NCBI GenBank assembly: GCA_963821235.1
Contig: CAWGCS010000001.1
Location: forward strand, 1,860,001 to 1,924,000
DNA length: 64,000 bases
Direction: 5' to 3'
Source of the DNA: CTSoil-043 sp963821235
GTDB lineage: Bacteria; Chloroflexota; Limnocylindria; Limnocylindrales; CSP1-4
The position numbers and the translations under genes were made by a program. Below the pieces are notes generated by a model. That model did not search any database. It saw only the letters and a program-made list of their open reading frames with translations, and was not told the DNA's origin. Below, piece by piece: positions 14,967 to 23,518 of this stretch; within the stretch, counting starts at the first letter, position 1, and each line of letters starts with the position of its first letter.

Positions 14967-16151
14967 GTGCTGTTGGACCCGTTCGCCGGCCTCGACGGCG
15001 AGACGCGCCTGCTCGGGGAGACGGTGCGGGCGTTCGCCCGCGAGGTCGTCGCCCCCGGGGCCGTCGAGCGCGACGAGGCGGAGCGCTTCGACCGGGGGCT
15101 CATCGACCGGATGGCCGGGCTGGGGCTGCTGGCTGGCCCGTTCCCGGAGGCCGTCGGCGGCGCCGGCCTCTCGTCGGTCGCCTGGACCGTCGTCGTTGAG
15201 GAGATCGCGGCGACGGAGATGGCGCTCGCGGTCTCCCTCTGCGTCCACGTGCTCCACCAGAACCCGGTGGTCCGCTGGGGGACCGACGAGCAGCGGGCCC
15301 GCTGGCTGCCGCCGCTGCAGTCCGGCGCAGCCCTCGGTGCGTTCGCCCTCACCGAGCCGGATGCCGGCTCCGACGCCGCGGCCATCCGGACCCGGGCGGA
15401 GCCGGTGGGGCCGGCCGGCGCGCCCGAGGCGTACCGCCTGACCGGGACGAAGGTCTGGATCTCCAACGCTCCCGACGCGGAGCGATACCTCGTCTTCGCC
15501 ACGCTCGATCCCGCTCGCGGCCCGGCAGGCATCACGGCCTTCGTCGTCGAGAAGGGGACGCCCGGGTTCCGCTTCGGGGCCCACGAGCGGAAGATGGGGA
15601 TCCGCAGCTGCCCGGCCGCCGAGCTCGTCTTCGAGGGAGCGCTCGTGCCGGCGGCGAACCGCCTCGGCGGCGAGGGCGACGGGTACCGGGTTGCGCTGTC
15701 CGCGCTCGGCGATGGGCGGATCGGGATCGCCGCCGCGTGCACGGGCCTGGCTCGCTCGGCCCTCGAGCAGGCGGCCGCGTACCTCGGGGAGCGCAAGGCG
15801 TTCGGGGCCCCGATCGCGGAGCTCCAGGGCCTGCGCTTCATGGTGGCCGAGATGGCACGGGACGTCGCCGCGGCACGGGCGCTGACGCGAGGGGCGGCTG
15901 CGGCCCGCGACCGGGGCGCCCCGGCGGCCGAGGTCGCCGCCGCTGCGTCGCTGGCCAAGTGGACCGCGTCGGACGCGGCGATGCGGGTGACGACGGACGC
16001 CGTCCAGCTGTTCGGTGGTGCCGGCTACTCGCGGGAGACGGGCGTGGAGCGCCTGATGCGCGACGCGAAGGGCGCCCAGATCTACGAGGGCACGAACCAG
16101 GTGCACCGCGGCATCGTCGCCGACGCGGTCCTGGGCCGGGCGCGCGGGTAG
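14967..16151 (+). CDS. Acyl-CoA dehydrogenase
   Basis: A 394-residue FAD enzyme with the ACAD signatures: GAFALTEPDAGSDAAAIRT near residues 111-130, the WISNAPDAERYLVFA flavin region, ERKMGIRSCPAAELVFE and the C-terminal GGAGYSRETGVERLMRDAK. The catalytic base is Glu374 in IYEGTNQ, the position used by short/medium-chain acyl-CoA dehydrogenases (not the isovaleryl-type shifted one). It introduces the alpha-beta double bond in acyl-CoA and passes electrons to ETF. GTG 14967 follows the Hbd gene by 10 bp. Chain length and branching preference cannot be read. Confidence 0.93.
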   Translation: MLLDPFAGLDGETRLLGETVRAFAREVVAPGAVERDEAERFDRGLIDRMAGLGLLAGPFPEAVGGAGLSSVAWTVVVEEIAATEMALAVSLCVHVLHQNPVVRWGTDEQRARWLPPLQSGAALGAFALTEPDAGSDAAAIRTRAEPVGPAGAPEAYRLTGTKVWISNAPDAERYLVFATLDPARGPAGITAFVVEKGTPGFRFGAHERKMGIRSCPAAELVFEGALVPAANRLGGEGDGYRVALSALGDGRIGIAAACTGLARSALEQAAAYLGERKAFGAPIAELQGLRFMVAEMARDVAAARALTRGAAAARDRGAPAAEVAAAASLAKWTASDAAMRVTTDAVQLFGGAGYSRETGVERLMRDAKGAQIYEGTNQVHRGIVADAVLGRARG

Positions 16152-16154
16152 ACT
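16149..16154 (+). promoter_or_regulatory. -10-like box TAGACT, 6 nt before ATG
   Basis: TAGACT, then CGCCCG, then ATG 16161 of the thiolase. The TAG is the stop codon of the acyl-CoA dehydrogenase gene. Confidence 0.45.
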
Positions 16155-16160
16155 CGCCCG

Positions 16161-17396
16161 ATGCGCGATCCGGCCCCCAACGGCGCTGCCTACGTCGTCT
16201 CCGCGGCCCGCACGCCGATCGGGCGGCTCGGCGGCGCCCTGGCGTCGGTGCCCGCCACGGAGCTGGGCGGGGTGGCCATCCGGGCGGCCGTGGAGCGGGC
16301 CGGCCTGGACCCGGCGACGGGGGCGATCGACGAGGTCCTCATGGGCCAGGTCCTCCAGGCGGGCGCGGGACAGGCGCCGGCGCGCCAGGCCGCCCTCGCC
16401 GGCGGGCTCCGCGACCAGACCCCAGCGACTGCCATCAACCGGGTCTGCGGGTCGGGCCTCAAGGCGATCATGCTGGCGGCCGCGGAGATCCGGGCGGGCG
16501 ACGCCGAGCTCGTCGTGGCCGGCGGGATGGAGAGCATGAGCCGGGCGCCGTACCTGCTCCCGGGCGCCCGCTTCGGCTATCGCCTGGGGAACGCCAGCCT
16601 GGTCGACGCCACCGTCCACGACGGCCTCTGGTGCGGCTTCGAGGACTGTCACATGGGCACCCACGCGGAGCGCGTCGCCATCCGCGAGCAGGTGAGCCGG
16701 GCCGACCAGGACGCCTTCGCCCTCGAGAGCCACCGCCGCGCGGTGGCGGCCCAGGACGGCGGACGGTTCGCCGACGAGATGGCAGCGATCACCGTCCGCG
16801 ACCCCCGGGGCCGGGAGACGGTGGTGGACGCCGACGAGGGCCCCCGTCGCGACACGACCGCCGAGGCGCTGGCGCGCCTGAAGCCGGCCTTCCCGCTGCC
16901 GGCCGGAGACGATCGCGGCGCGGCGACCGAGGGGACCGTCACCGCGGGCAACGCGCCGGGCATCACCGACGGCGCGGCCGCGACGGTGGTCGCCAGCGAG
17001 CGGGCCGTGGAGGACCTCGGCCTCACGCCGCTGGCGCGGATCGCCGGCTACACCCAGGCCGAGGTGGCCCCGCGGTGGCTCTTCATGGCCCCCGTGGCGG
17101 GCGTCCGGCGGCTCGAGGAACGGACCGGGATCCCGATCGAGGCCTTCGACCTCGTCGAGATCAACGAGGCCTTCGCCGCCCAGGTCCTGGCCGACGGGCG
17201 CGCCCTCGGCTTCGACTGGTCGAAGGTCAACGTCAACGGCGGCGCGATCGCCCTGGGACACCCCATCGGGGCGAGCGGGGCCCGCATCGTGGCCACGCTC
17301 CTCCACGAGCTGCGTCGTCGCAAGGGCCGCTACGGGCTGGCCACGCTCTGCCTCGGCGGCGGCGGCTCGGTCGCCATGGCCTTCGAGCGCGCTTGA
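16161..17396 (+). CDS. Acetyl-CoA C-acetyltransferase (thiolase)
   Basis: A 411-residue thiolase: the nucleophilic Cys96 in NRVCGSGLKAI, NGGAIALGHPIGASGARI with the catalytic His, and the second Cys in LCLGGGGS. The NEAFA motif (EINEAFAAQVL) is present. It cleaves 3-oxoacyl-CoA to acetyl-CoA plus shortened acyl-CoA, or condenses two acetyl-CoA. It completes a partial beta-oxidation set with the preceding dehydrogenases; ketothiolase for branched-chain or C4 intermediates is likely given the mutase and MeaB genes. The next gene starts 11 bp later behind a GGAGGA site. Confidence 0.94.
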   Translation: MRDPAPNGAAYVVSAARTPIGRLGGALASVPATELGGVAIRAAVERAGLDPATGAIDEVLMGQVLQAGAGQAPARQAALAGGLRDQTPATAINRVCGSGLKAIMLAAAEIRAGDAELVVAGGMESMSRAPYLLPGARFGYRLGNASLVDATVHDGLWCGFEDCHMGTHAERVAIREQVSRADQDAFALESHRRAVAAQDGGRFADEMAAITVRDPRGRETVVDADEGPRRDTTAEALARLKPAFPLPAGDDRGAATEGTVTAGNAPGITDGAAATVVASERAVEDLGLTPLARIAGYTQAEVAPRWLFMAPVAGVRRLEERTGIPIEAFDLVEINEAFAAQVLADGRALGFDWSKVNVNGGAIALGHPIGASGARIVATLLHELRRRKGRYGLATLCLGGGGSVAMAFERA

Positions 17397-17407
17397 GGAG
17401 GACGCCC

Positions 17408-18913
17408 ATGACCGAGGTCGCGGCGGCGGTCGCCGGCCGCCTCTTCATCGCCGGCGAGTGGGTCGGCTCCGTGTCCGGCCGGACCTTCGAGAGCCGCAAC
17501 CCGGCCGACCGCGACGACCTCGTGGGCGTCTTCCAGGCGGGGACGGCGGCGGACGTGGCGATGGCCGTCCGGGCCGCGGAGGCGGCCTTCCCGGCGTGGA
17601 GCCGGACGCCGGCCCCCAGGCGCGGCGAGATCCTCCTGCGCTTCGCCCAGCTCCTGCGACGCGACAAGGAGCGGCTCGCACGAGCCCTCACCCGCGAGAT
17701 GGGCAAGGTCCTGGCGGAGGCGCGCGGGGACGTCCAGGAGGCGATCGACATCGCCGAGCTGATGGCCGGCGAGGGCCGTCGCATGTTCGGCGACACGGTC
17801 CCCTCGGAGCTGCCCGACAAGTGGGCCATGAGCATCCGCCAGCCGATCGGCGTGGCCGGGATCATCACGCCCTGGAACTTCCCGATGGCGATCCCGGCCT
17901 GGAAGACGATGCCGGCCCTGGTCGCCGGAAACACGGTCGTCCTCAAGCCCGCTTCCGACACGCCTTGGTGCGCGACGCTCCTCGTCGAGCTCCTCGCCGA
18001 AGCGGGGATCCCGCCCGGCGTCGTCAACCTGGTGACCGGCTCGGGAGCGGACGTCGGCGCCGCGATCGTCGACTCGCCGGACGTCCCGGTCGTCTCGTTC
18101 ACCGGCTCGTCGGCGACGGGCAAGGGGATCGCCGCGCGGGCGGGGCGACGGCTGAAGCGGCTCGCCCTGGAGCTGGGCGGCAAGAACGCGATCGTCGTGC
18201 TCGCCGACGCGGACCTCGACCTCGCCGTCGAGGGGATCGCCTGGTCGGCCTTCGGGACGACCGGCCAGCGCTGCACGGCCTGCAGCCGGGTGGTGGTCGA
18301 GGCGCAGGTCGCCGAGCGCCTGACGGCGAAGCTCGAGGCCCGCGTCCGGTCGCTGCGCCTGGGCGACGGCCTGGATCCGGCGACCGACGTCGGGCCGCTC
18401 ATCAACGAGGCCGCAGCCTCGAAGGTCGAGGAGTACGTGGCGATCGGGCGGGGCGAGGGCGAGCTCGTCTGCGGCGGCCGGCGGGCCACCGGCGACGGCC
18501 TGGACCGCGGCGCCTTCTTCGAGCCGACGGTCTTCGCCGAGGCCGCCCCGATGGCTCGCATCGCCCAGGAGGAGATCTTCGGGCCCGTCCTGTCGGTGAT
18601 CCCGGTCGCCGACTACGAGGCGGCGGTCACGGCCGTCAACCAGACCCGCTACGGGCTCTCGTCATCCGTCTACACGCGCGACGTGAACGTCGCCTTCCGG
18701 GCCATGCGCGACCTGGCGACCGGGATCGTCTACGTCAACGCCGGCACGATCGGCGCCGAGACGCACCTCCCCTTCGGCGGCTGGAAGGAGACCGGCAACG
18801 GCCACCGCGAGGCGGGCCACGCCGCCCTCGACACGTACACCGAGTGGAAGTCGATCTACGTCGACTTCAGCGGCCGGCTGCAGCGGGCCCAGATCGACAA
18901 CCAGCCGGCCTGA
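17408..18913 (+). CDS. Aldehyde dehydrogenase family protein
   Basis: A 501-residue NAD(P)-dependent aldehyde dehydrogenase: TPWNFPMAIPAWK, the adenine-pocket FTGSSATGKGIA, the general base Glu in LELGGKNA and the catalytic Cys289 in GQRCTACSR. The C-terminus GGWKETGNGHREAG followed by a TEWKSIYVDFSG tail resembles the semialdehyde-type subgroup (2-aminoadipate/succinate semialdehyde-like) common in Chloroflexi and Deinococcus. It oxidises an aldehyde to the acid. GGAGGA lies 8 nt before ATG 17408. It ends the acyl-CoA gene run; the substrate is unknown, with malonate or amino acid semialdehydes as candidates from the context. Confidence 0.92.
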   Translation: MTEVAAAVAGRLFIAGEWVGSVSGRTFESRNPADRDDLVGVFQAGTAADVAMAVRAAEAAFPAWSRTPAPRRGEILLRFAQLLRRDKERLARALTREMGKVLAEARGDVQEAIDIAELMAGEGRRMFGDTVPSELPDKWAMSIRQPIGVAGIITPWNFPMAIPAWKTMPALVAGNTVVLKPASDTPWCATLLVELLAEAGIPPGVVNLVTGSGADVGAAIVDSPDVPVVSFTGSSATGKGIAARAGRRLKRLALELGGKNAIVVLADADLDLAVEGIAWSAFGTTGQRCTACSRVVVEAQVAERLTAKLEARVRSLRLGDGLDPATDVGPLINEAAASKVEEYVAIGRGEGELVCGGRRATGDGLDRGAFFEPTVFAEAAPMARIAQEEIFGPVLSVIPVADYEAAVTAVNQTRYGLSSSVYTRDVNVAFRAMRDLATGIVYVNAGTIGAETHLPFGGWKETGNGHREAGHAALDTYTEWKSIYVDFSGRLQRAQIDNQPA

Positions 18914-19019
18914 GCGGAGGTCCGCGCTCGGGCGCCGGGCGGCCCGGCCCTGGGTCGCGCGGTGCGCGTCCCGTCCCAGGAGCGGAGCGCCCGATGCGGA
19001 GCCGGGGCGGAGGTCCAGG

Positions 19020-19439
19020 CTACACGCCGCCGGTTCCCGGCACCGGGATCTCTTCTGCCCACCCACCGCCCCCGGCCGGGGTGCCCCCCGACACGCCGCC
19101 TTCGGGGCCACCGCCGCCTGCGGGGCCTCCGCCGCTGACGTTGACGATCCCGCCGGAGACGTTGACGATGCCGGCGACGAGGTTGACGACACCGGCCGCG
19201 GCCGGTCCGGCCTCGCCACCGCCGGGTGGATACTCCTGGCGCTGGACGGTCAGGCCCGCCAGGAGGCGCGATGTGGCGGCATTGCCGGCCGTCCGCTGCA
19301 TGAAGAGGAGCGGGTGTTCCGGGGCGGGTGCGCGGCGCGTCGGACCATGGGGGCTGACAGCCTCGACCTCATGGCGAACCCGCTCGTGCATGGGTGCATG
19401 GTCGTGGCCGGGCCGGGCCGACGCGAGGGCCATCAGCAC
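19020..19439 (-). CDS. Small Gly-rich protein with AGN-type motif of eCIS-associated proteins
   Basis: A protein of up to 139 residues. Residues about 43-70 read FMQRTAGNAATSRLLAG followed by TVQRQ. This R-x-A-G-N-x-A-x-x-x-L-L, then VQRQ, is the short segment found near the N-terminus of many proteins linked to extracellular contractile injection systems (DUF4157-type cargo). The rest is Gly/Pro-rich with a repeated IVNVSGG unit and no recognised toxin or peptidase domain, so it looks like a truncated or orphan cargo. The start is uncertain (GTG 19439, ATG 19433 or ATG 19391). No sheath, tube or AAA genes of such a system are nearby. Gene reality is moderate. Confidence 0.5.
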   Translation of the reverse strand: MLMALASARPGHDHAPMHERVRHEVEAVSPHGPTRRAPAPEHPLLFMQRTAGNAATSRLLAGLTVQRQEYPPGGGEAGPAAAGVVNLVAGIVNVSGGIVNVSGGGPAGGGGPEGGVSGGTPAGGGGWAEEIPVPGTGGV

Positions 19440-19853
19440 TCTGCCGAGGGCGACCCGGGGCAGACCCGGGTGCTCGAAAGGGCAGCCCGGTGAGAGCTGC
19501 GCTCCCAGCCGCCGTCGAGGTCCCGCCCGGGGTGCAACATCTGCGCCGCGAGACGTGCCCGAGTGGTTGGCTGCGCCGCGTCATCGAGCTCGGCCCGCTC
19601 GCGGGCAGGGTTGACGATGTCGAGGGCGCCGGAACCATGGAGCCCGTGGACGATGAGGCGGGCGCAGCGCGTCCCCAAGGACGAGGCTGTAGAATGCGCC
19701 CGGCCCGGACGGGCTGGCACCGTTGGCACCTCCGCAGCACTGTCGACCTGACGGCGACAGTCACACGGCGTGCCACCGGCGAGCACAAGTCCGCTCGGAC
19801 CGTCGGGAGTAGTCATCCGGCGTGCCGGAGCACGAAACCGAGCGCAGGATCGT
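19440..19853. other. Intergenic stretch before tRNA-Lys
   Basis: About 410 bp with no supported gene. A minus-strand open frame over 19433-19816 would encode a Cys/Arg/Ser-rich product with no family resemblance. TAGAAT near 19692 resembles a -10 box but no matching -35 is visible. Codon use here looks less regular than in the flanks. Confidence 0.4.
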
Positions 19854-19928
19854 GGGCCCGTAGCTCAACGGTAGAGCGGGGGACTCTTAATCCCTAGGTT
19901 CAGAGTTCGAATCTCTGCGGGCTCACCA
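19854..19928 (+). tRNA. tRNA-Lys (CTT anticodon), CCA encoded
   Basis: A complete cloverleaf: acceptor GGGCCCG with CGGGCTC (one G-T pair), D-arm GCTC/GAGC, anticodon stem GGGGA/TCCCT with loop CTCTTAA giving anticodon CTT (19886-19888), variable AGGTT, and T-arm CAGAG TTCGAAT CTCTG. The discriminator A (19925) is followed by an encoded CCA (19926-19928). Confidence 0.97.
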
Positions 19929-20060
19929 CTCACTCGTGCTGCCACTCGGGTCCAGCGCGCCCCCGCAGGGGCCGCCAGAGTGCCGATCTGAGCAGGAGAA
20001 GTCGTCTCAGTCGGGCGTGATCGCCGAGGATCGCGGCGGCTGAGGCCAGGACGCGAGCGT

Positions 20061-20507
20061 TCACCACCCCTCCCCCTCCCGGGCCGCGCCAAAGCGGGTC
20101 CCTCTCGCCTGGAGGACCCGACCCGTCGTGATGTCGACGATGACGGCAAGGCCGACCCCTGCCGCATTGGCGATGAAGTCGGTCGGGTCGTTGACGTTCT
20201 CCATGACACCGAATCCGTTCGTGGCCTCGAAGATCTCCACGGCGAGAAGCGTGAGTGACGCGGCGATCAGCCGCGGCCGTCCGTACCTCGCGGTCGCGTT
20301 GACGGCAGCGAAGTACAGGGCGAACGAGACTGCGACGTTGCCCGCGTAGGCATGGATGACGTCCTGGAACGGGCCGTGGTAGGCGGACTTCAGCACGAGT
20401 ACGGCGGCCCCGAGCACGGCCAGCGCCACGTTGCGGGCGATGGTGGCCCGCCTCAGACCGGAGCCTGGTTCTGCGGTTCCCGCCAACCCCGCAGCCGAGC
20501 GTTTCAC
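20061..20507 (-). CDS. Small multi-pass membrane protein (VanZ-like character)
   Basis: About 148 residues with four hydrophobic helices: NVALAVLGAAVLVLKSAY, GNVAVSFALYFAAV, RLIAASLTLLAVEIFEA and DFIANAAGVGLAVIVDI. The DPTDFIANAAG segment before the last span recalls VanZ-like and related DUF membrane proteins (D-x-x-D-x-x-A-N-x-x-G), but I do not claim membership. GTG 20507 is preferred: GGAGG lies 8 nt upstream, and an earlier ATG at 20603 would add a polar, Arg-rich extension. It sits on the opposite strand downstream of the tRNA and before the divergent SHOCT gene. Function unknown; an inner-membrane location is clear. Confidence 0.65.
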   Translation of the reverse strand: MKRSAAGLAGTAEPGSGLRRATIARNVALAVLGAAVLVLKSAYHGPFQDVIHAYAGNVAVSFALYFAAVNATARYGRPRLIAASLTLLAVEIFEATNGFGVMENVNDPTDFIANAAGVGLAVIVDITTGRVLQARGTRFGAAREGEGW

Positions 20508-20610
20508 CCCAAGAGCCTCCAACTGCGGGGATCGTAGGCCGCAGCGAGGATGCTGGCGAGAGGCGAACCGCCCCTGGGGGATCGGCCTGTTCGGTGCGAT
20601 CACGGCGACG

Positions 20611-20835
20611 ATGGCGAGCTACCTGGTGGCCACCCAGAAGGATGAGGTCGACGGGCCTCTCGACCACCTGCGTGACCTGGTCCGCCTGCGTGATGCCGGC
20701 GTCGTCACGGCTGAGGAGTTCCAGGCGAAGTCGCTCGACTTGGTCCGGCGCCTCCAGCGCGCCTCTGGGCAGGCCCGAGGAATCGCGGTGTTCCGACGAG
20801 CATCACGCGAAGCTGTGTTCGCCTCGGCGCTGTGA
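20611..20835 (+). CDS. SHOCT-domain small protein
   Basis: A 74-residue protein: LRDLVRLRDAGVVTAEEFQA (residues about 20-39) then KSLDLVRRLQ is the SHOCT pattern (L-x-x-L-x-x-G-x-I/V-T-x-E-E-F-x-x-K-x-x-x-L), a short helical hairpin that usually sits at protein C-termini and mediates oligomerisation. The C-terminal tail is basic. The start is uncertain: ATG 20611 has no clear ribosome binding site, and the frame is open upstream to an ATG at 20431, which would add a mostly Arg/Pro-rich stretch overlapping the divergent membrane gene plus a short hydrophobic segment (GIGLFGAITATMASYLV). Confidence 0.55.
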   Translation: MASYLVATQKDEVDGPLDHLRDLVRLRDAGVVTAEEFQAKSLDLVRRLQRASGQARGIAVFRRASREAVFASAL

Positions 20836-21132
20836 GCCCACGGCAACGGCCCCCGGTCGCCGGGTGCGTCCCATCCCGCCGATGCGGGGCGGAGCGCCTG
20901 GTGCGCTGCCGGTGCCCGTTGGGTTCTGGCGCTCGGCGCTTGCCGCTGACTCATCGCCCGCGGGCGTCCATCAGGCTCGCGACCGGCTGGCTGCCCTGGG
21001 CTCCAGGGTTCGCCGCAGCATCGCCGAGCTCCCCGACGCCGCAGGACGGTCGACCCCGCGGGGCCCGATGCCCGACAATGGGCACGCGCCGCCCGCGTCC
21101 ACCCAGACCGTGCCGTTCCCGGAGGAGCCCCC

Positions 21133-21636
21133 GTGCCGGACCTCGAGCCCGTCGTGCTGGAACCCGAGTCCGGAGCGCCGGGCTCCGCGCCCATCGAGGT
21201 GACCTGGGACGAGCTGGACCGCCTCGTGGGGGTCCTCGCCGAGCGGGTCGGGCGCGAGTTCGACCTCGTCCTGGCGATCACCCGGGGCGGGCTCGTGCCG
21301 GCCGGCATCCTCGCCTACCGCCTCGACCTGCGCGAGATCCTCGTCGCGGGCGTCGAGTTCTACACCACAGGCGGCGCGACCCACGAGGCACCCCGCTTCG
21401 GCCACTTCCCGGACGCGGAGCTCCTGCGCGACAAGCGCATCCTCGTCGTCGACGAGGTCTGGGAGACCGGCGAGACGATGGCGGCGGTGCTGGCCCGGAC
21501 CCGGGCGGCCGGCGGCAACCCGGTGAGCGCGGTGATCCACTACAAGCCCGGGCGGTCCCGCGTCGCGATCGAGCCCGACGTGCACGCGGCCCTGGCCCAC
21601 GGCTGGGTGACCTACCCCTACAAGGCGGGCGACTGA
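21133..21636 (+). CDS. Purine-type phosphoribosyltransferase
   Basis: A 167-residue type I phosphoribosyltransferase. The PRPP-binding loop is RILVVDEVWETGETM at 102-116 (V-V-D-E-V-x-x-T-G-x-T), and LAITRGGLVPAGILAYRL at 48-65 holds the pyrophosphate loop. The YPYKAGD C-terminus is close to the WPY motif of xanthine/hypoxanthine PRTs of the archaeal-like (GpT-related) group. It would salvage a purine base to its nucleotide. GTG 21133 follows GGAGGAG. It is not a PyrR by sequence (PyrR has a different flexible loop and catalytic motif), so it is not the obvious partner of the RNA sites before carA. Confidence 0.82.
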   Translation: MPDLEPVVLEPESGAPGSAPIEVTWDELDRLVGVLAERVGREFDLVLAITRGGLVPAGILAYRLDLREILVAGVEFYTTGGATHEAPRFGHFPDAELLRDKRILVVDEVWETGETMAAVLARTRAAGGNPVSAVIHYKPGRSRVAIEPDVHAALAHGWVTYPYKAGD

Positions 21637-21664
21637 CAGCCCGAGCCCGAAGGACGACACTGCC

Positions 21665-23446
21665 ATGCCCCCGCGCGAGCAGCCCCGCCGCCCCCAGATG
21701 GCCCGGCCGCTCTCGGGGTCGGCGTCGGACCGGAGCGGTCGCGGTGCCGGCTCCTGGCGCGGCGGCGACGGGCGCGGCGGCGGCCGCCCGCCGCGCGGCT
21801 CCGGACGCGGCCGGCCGCCCGGCAGCTCCACGATCCTCGTCGGGATCCTCGCCGTAGTCGGGGTGGGCCTGCTCGTCGGGGCGGCCATCTTCGCCAGCGG
21901 GTCGCCCGGCTCGTCGCCGGCTCCGTCGCCGTCGCCGGATGCCTCCGGCGGGCCTGCCACCGGCGGGCCGTCGCCGGCCGGCACGCCAACGCCGCCCGGC
22001 TCGCCGGGAGCGAGCGCGGTGCCGTCCACATCGCCCGGCGGGGCCGTGGCGGCGCCCCTCTCCCTGGTCGCGGACGTCCGCGACCTCCGCCAGGGGATCT
22101 CCGCGGCGACCCTGACGAAGGAGATCGCGGCCGGGCGGGTCGCGCTCCCGTGCGGCCTGACGGGCCTCACCGTTGCCGGCGACGAGGTGGCCCTCACCGG
22201 GTCCGCCTGTCTCACCCCGGCGGGCGTGACCACGGCGGTGCGCAGCGGCACGCCGCGCCTCGGGCTCCTGCCCCCGGCGCTGGTCACCGCGCGGGTCAAG
22301 GTCCTCCGCGTCGCTGGCGCCGACCTCTTCGGGTCGCCGTCGATCCGCGCCCTCGACTACCCGGTCGTCGGCCGCGTGCGTGCGATGCCGGCGTCATGGG
22401 CGGGCTTCGACGTCGCCGAGGTCCGCACCCTCATCTCCACCGGCGACACGTGTCCCGATCGCGGCGTCAGCCACCAGACCAACACCCTCAAGAAGGGCTG
22501 GGACTGGGCTCTCGACGGCGGCACCGCCAGGTACACCGGGACCCACGTCGACCGACGCTTCGACGGCCCGGACGGCAACGGCTGGCCGGTGGTGGACGCG
22601 GTCCGCTCGGGGAACGAGGGCGCGGTCCGCACGCTCATCTCGGACGCGGAGATCACGATCAACGACTTCGAGTGCCCGATGACCTCGTCGTTCCGCCAGC
22701 ACGACACGGGGACCGTCTTCTCGATCGACCCCAGGGTCGCGCCCCTCCTGGCCCGGGCCGGGGTCGACGTCGTGACCCTCGCCTCCAACCACATGACCGA
22801 CCAGGGCGTCGATGCCCTGCGGGAGACGCTGAGCCTGTTCGACGCCAACGGCATCCTCCGCTTCGGCGCCGGGATGAACCTTGCGGAGGCGCTCGCGCCG
22901 GCCGTGATCGATGTCCGGGGTGTCAGGTTCGCCTTCGTCGGCTTCAACGAGATCCCCGGCTCGGCCAAGGCGAGCGCCGCGAATCCCGGCGTGGCCTACC
23001 TCGACGAGGTGAACGTGCGCCGGGGGATCGCCGCGGCGCGCAAGGTGGCCGACGTCGTGATCGTCGTCCCGCAGTGGGGCTGGCCCGAGTACCACGCCGA
23101 CTTCACCGCCCGCCAGGAGGCCCAGATGAAGCTCTTCTGGGACGCCGGCGCGGACCAGGTGATCGGCCACGGGACGCACTGGGCGGCGGCCGTCTCGATC
23201 ACCAAGGGCGAGCGTGGCTCGCGCTTCGCAATCTCCAGCCACGGCAACTTCCTGTTCGGCCAGGACTGGAGCCGCCAGACGCAGGAGTCGGTCATCGTCG
23301 AGCTGACCTTCGTGGGGACGAAGCTGGCCCAGGCCCGCCTCCACCCCTTCATCGTGCTCGACCAGGCGCAGCCGAACCTGACCGACCCGACCACCGACGG
23401 GAAGCACGTCCTGGAGCAGGTCTGGGAGGTCAGCGACCTTCGCTGA
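21665..23446 (+). CDS. CapA-family (poly-gamma-glutamate synthesis CapA-like) protein
   Basis: A 593-residue protein: a basic, Gly/Arg-rich N-terminus, one membrane span (residues about 55-78), a Pro/Ser/Gly linker (80-125), then a large domain. The C-terminal ~330 residues are the PGA_cap metallophosphoesterase-like fold: NDFECPMT, LASNHMTDQGVDAL, FVGFNEIPG, PQWGWPEYH and the metal-site GHGTHWAAAV and SSHGNFLF. CapA-type proteins support polyglutamate or capsule export at the cell surface; many stand-alone ones are unassigned. No capBC genes are nearby. It follows the phosphoribosyltransferase gene by 28 bp and likely shares its transcript. Topology suggests an anchored extracytoplasmic enzyme. 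Confidence 0.85.
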   Translation: MPPREQPRRPQMARPLSGSASDRSGRGAGSWRGGDGRGGGRPPRGSGRGRPPGSSTILVGILAVVGVGLLVGAAIFASGSPGSSPAPSPSPDASGGPATGGPSPAGTPTPPGSPGASAVPSTSPGGAVAAPLSLVADVRDLRQGISAATLTKEIAAGRVALPCGLTGLTVAGDEVALTGSACLTPAGVTTAVRSGTPRLGLLPPALVTARVKVLRVAGADLFGSPSIRALDYPVVGRVRAMPASWAGFDVAEVRTLISTGDTCPDRGVSHQTNTLKKGWDWALDGGTARYTGTHVDRRFDGPDGNGWPVVDAVRSGNEGAVRTLISDAEITINDFECPMTSSFRQHDTGTVFSIDPRVAPLLARAGVDVVTLASNHMTDQGVDALRETLSLFDANGILRFGAGMNLAEALAPAVIDVRGVRFAFVGFNEIPGSAKASAANPGVAYLDEVNVRRGIAAARKVADVVIVVPQWGWPEYHADFTARQEAQMKLFWDAGADQVIGHGTHWAAAVSITKGERGSRFAISSHGNFLFGQDWSRQTQESVIVELTFVGTKLAQARLHPFIVLDQAQPNLTDPTTDGKHVLEQVWEVSDLR

Positions 23447-23518
23447 CCGCGATGGCGACGGAGCCGGCACCCGTCCGACGGCCACGTGCGTGCTACCCTT
23501 CCGCCATCCTTTGCGGCC

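Noticed and set aside
19433..19816. Minus-strand ORF upstream of the AGN-motif protein
   Set aside because: Its product is Cys/Arg/Ser-rich with no family resemblance and no start signal.
21133..21636. Phosphoribosyltransferase as the PyrR for the carA leader
   Set aside because: Its flexible loop and C-terminus fit purine-base salvage enzymes, not PyrR; proximity alone is not enough.
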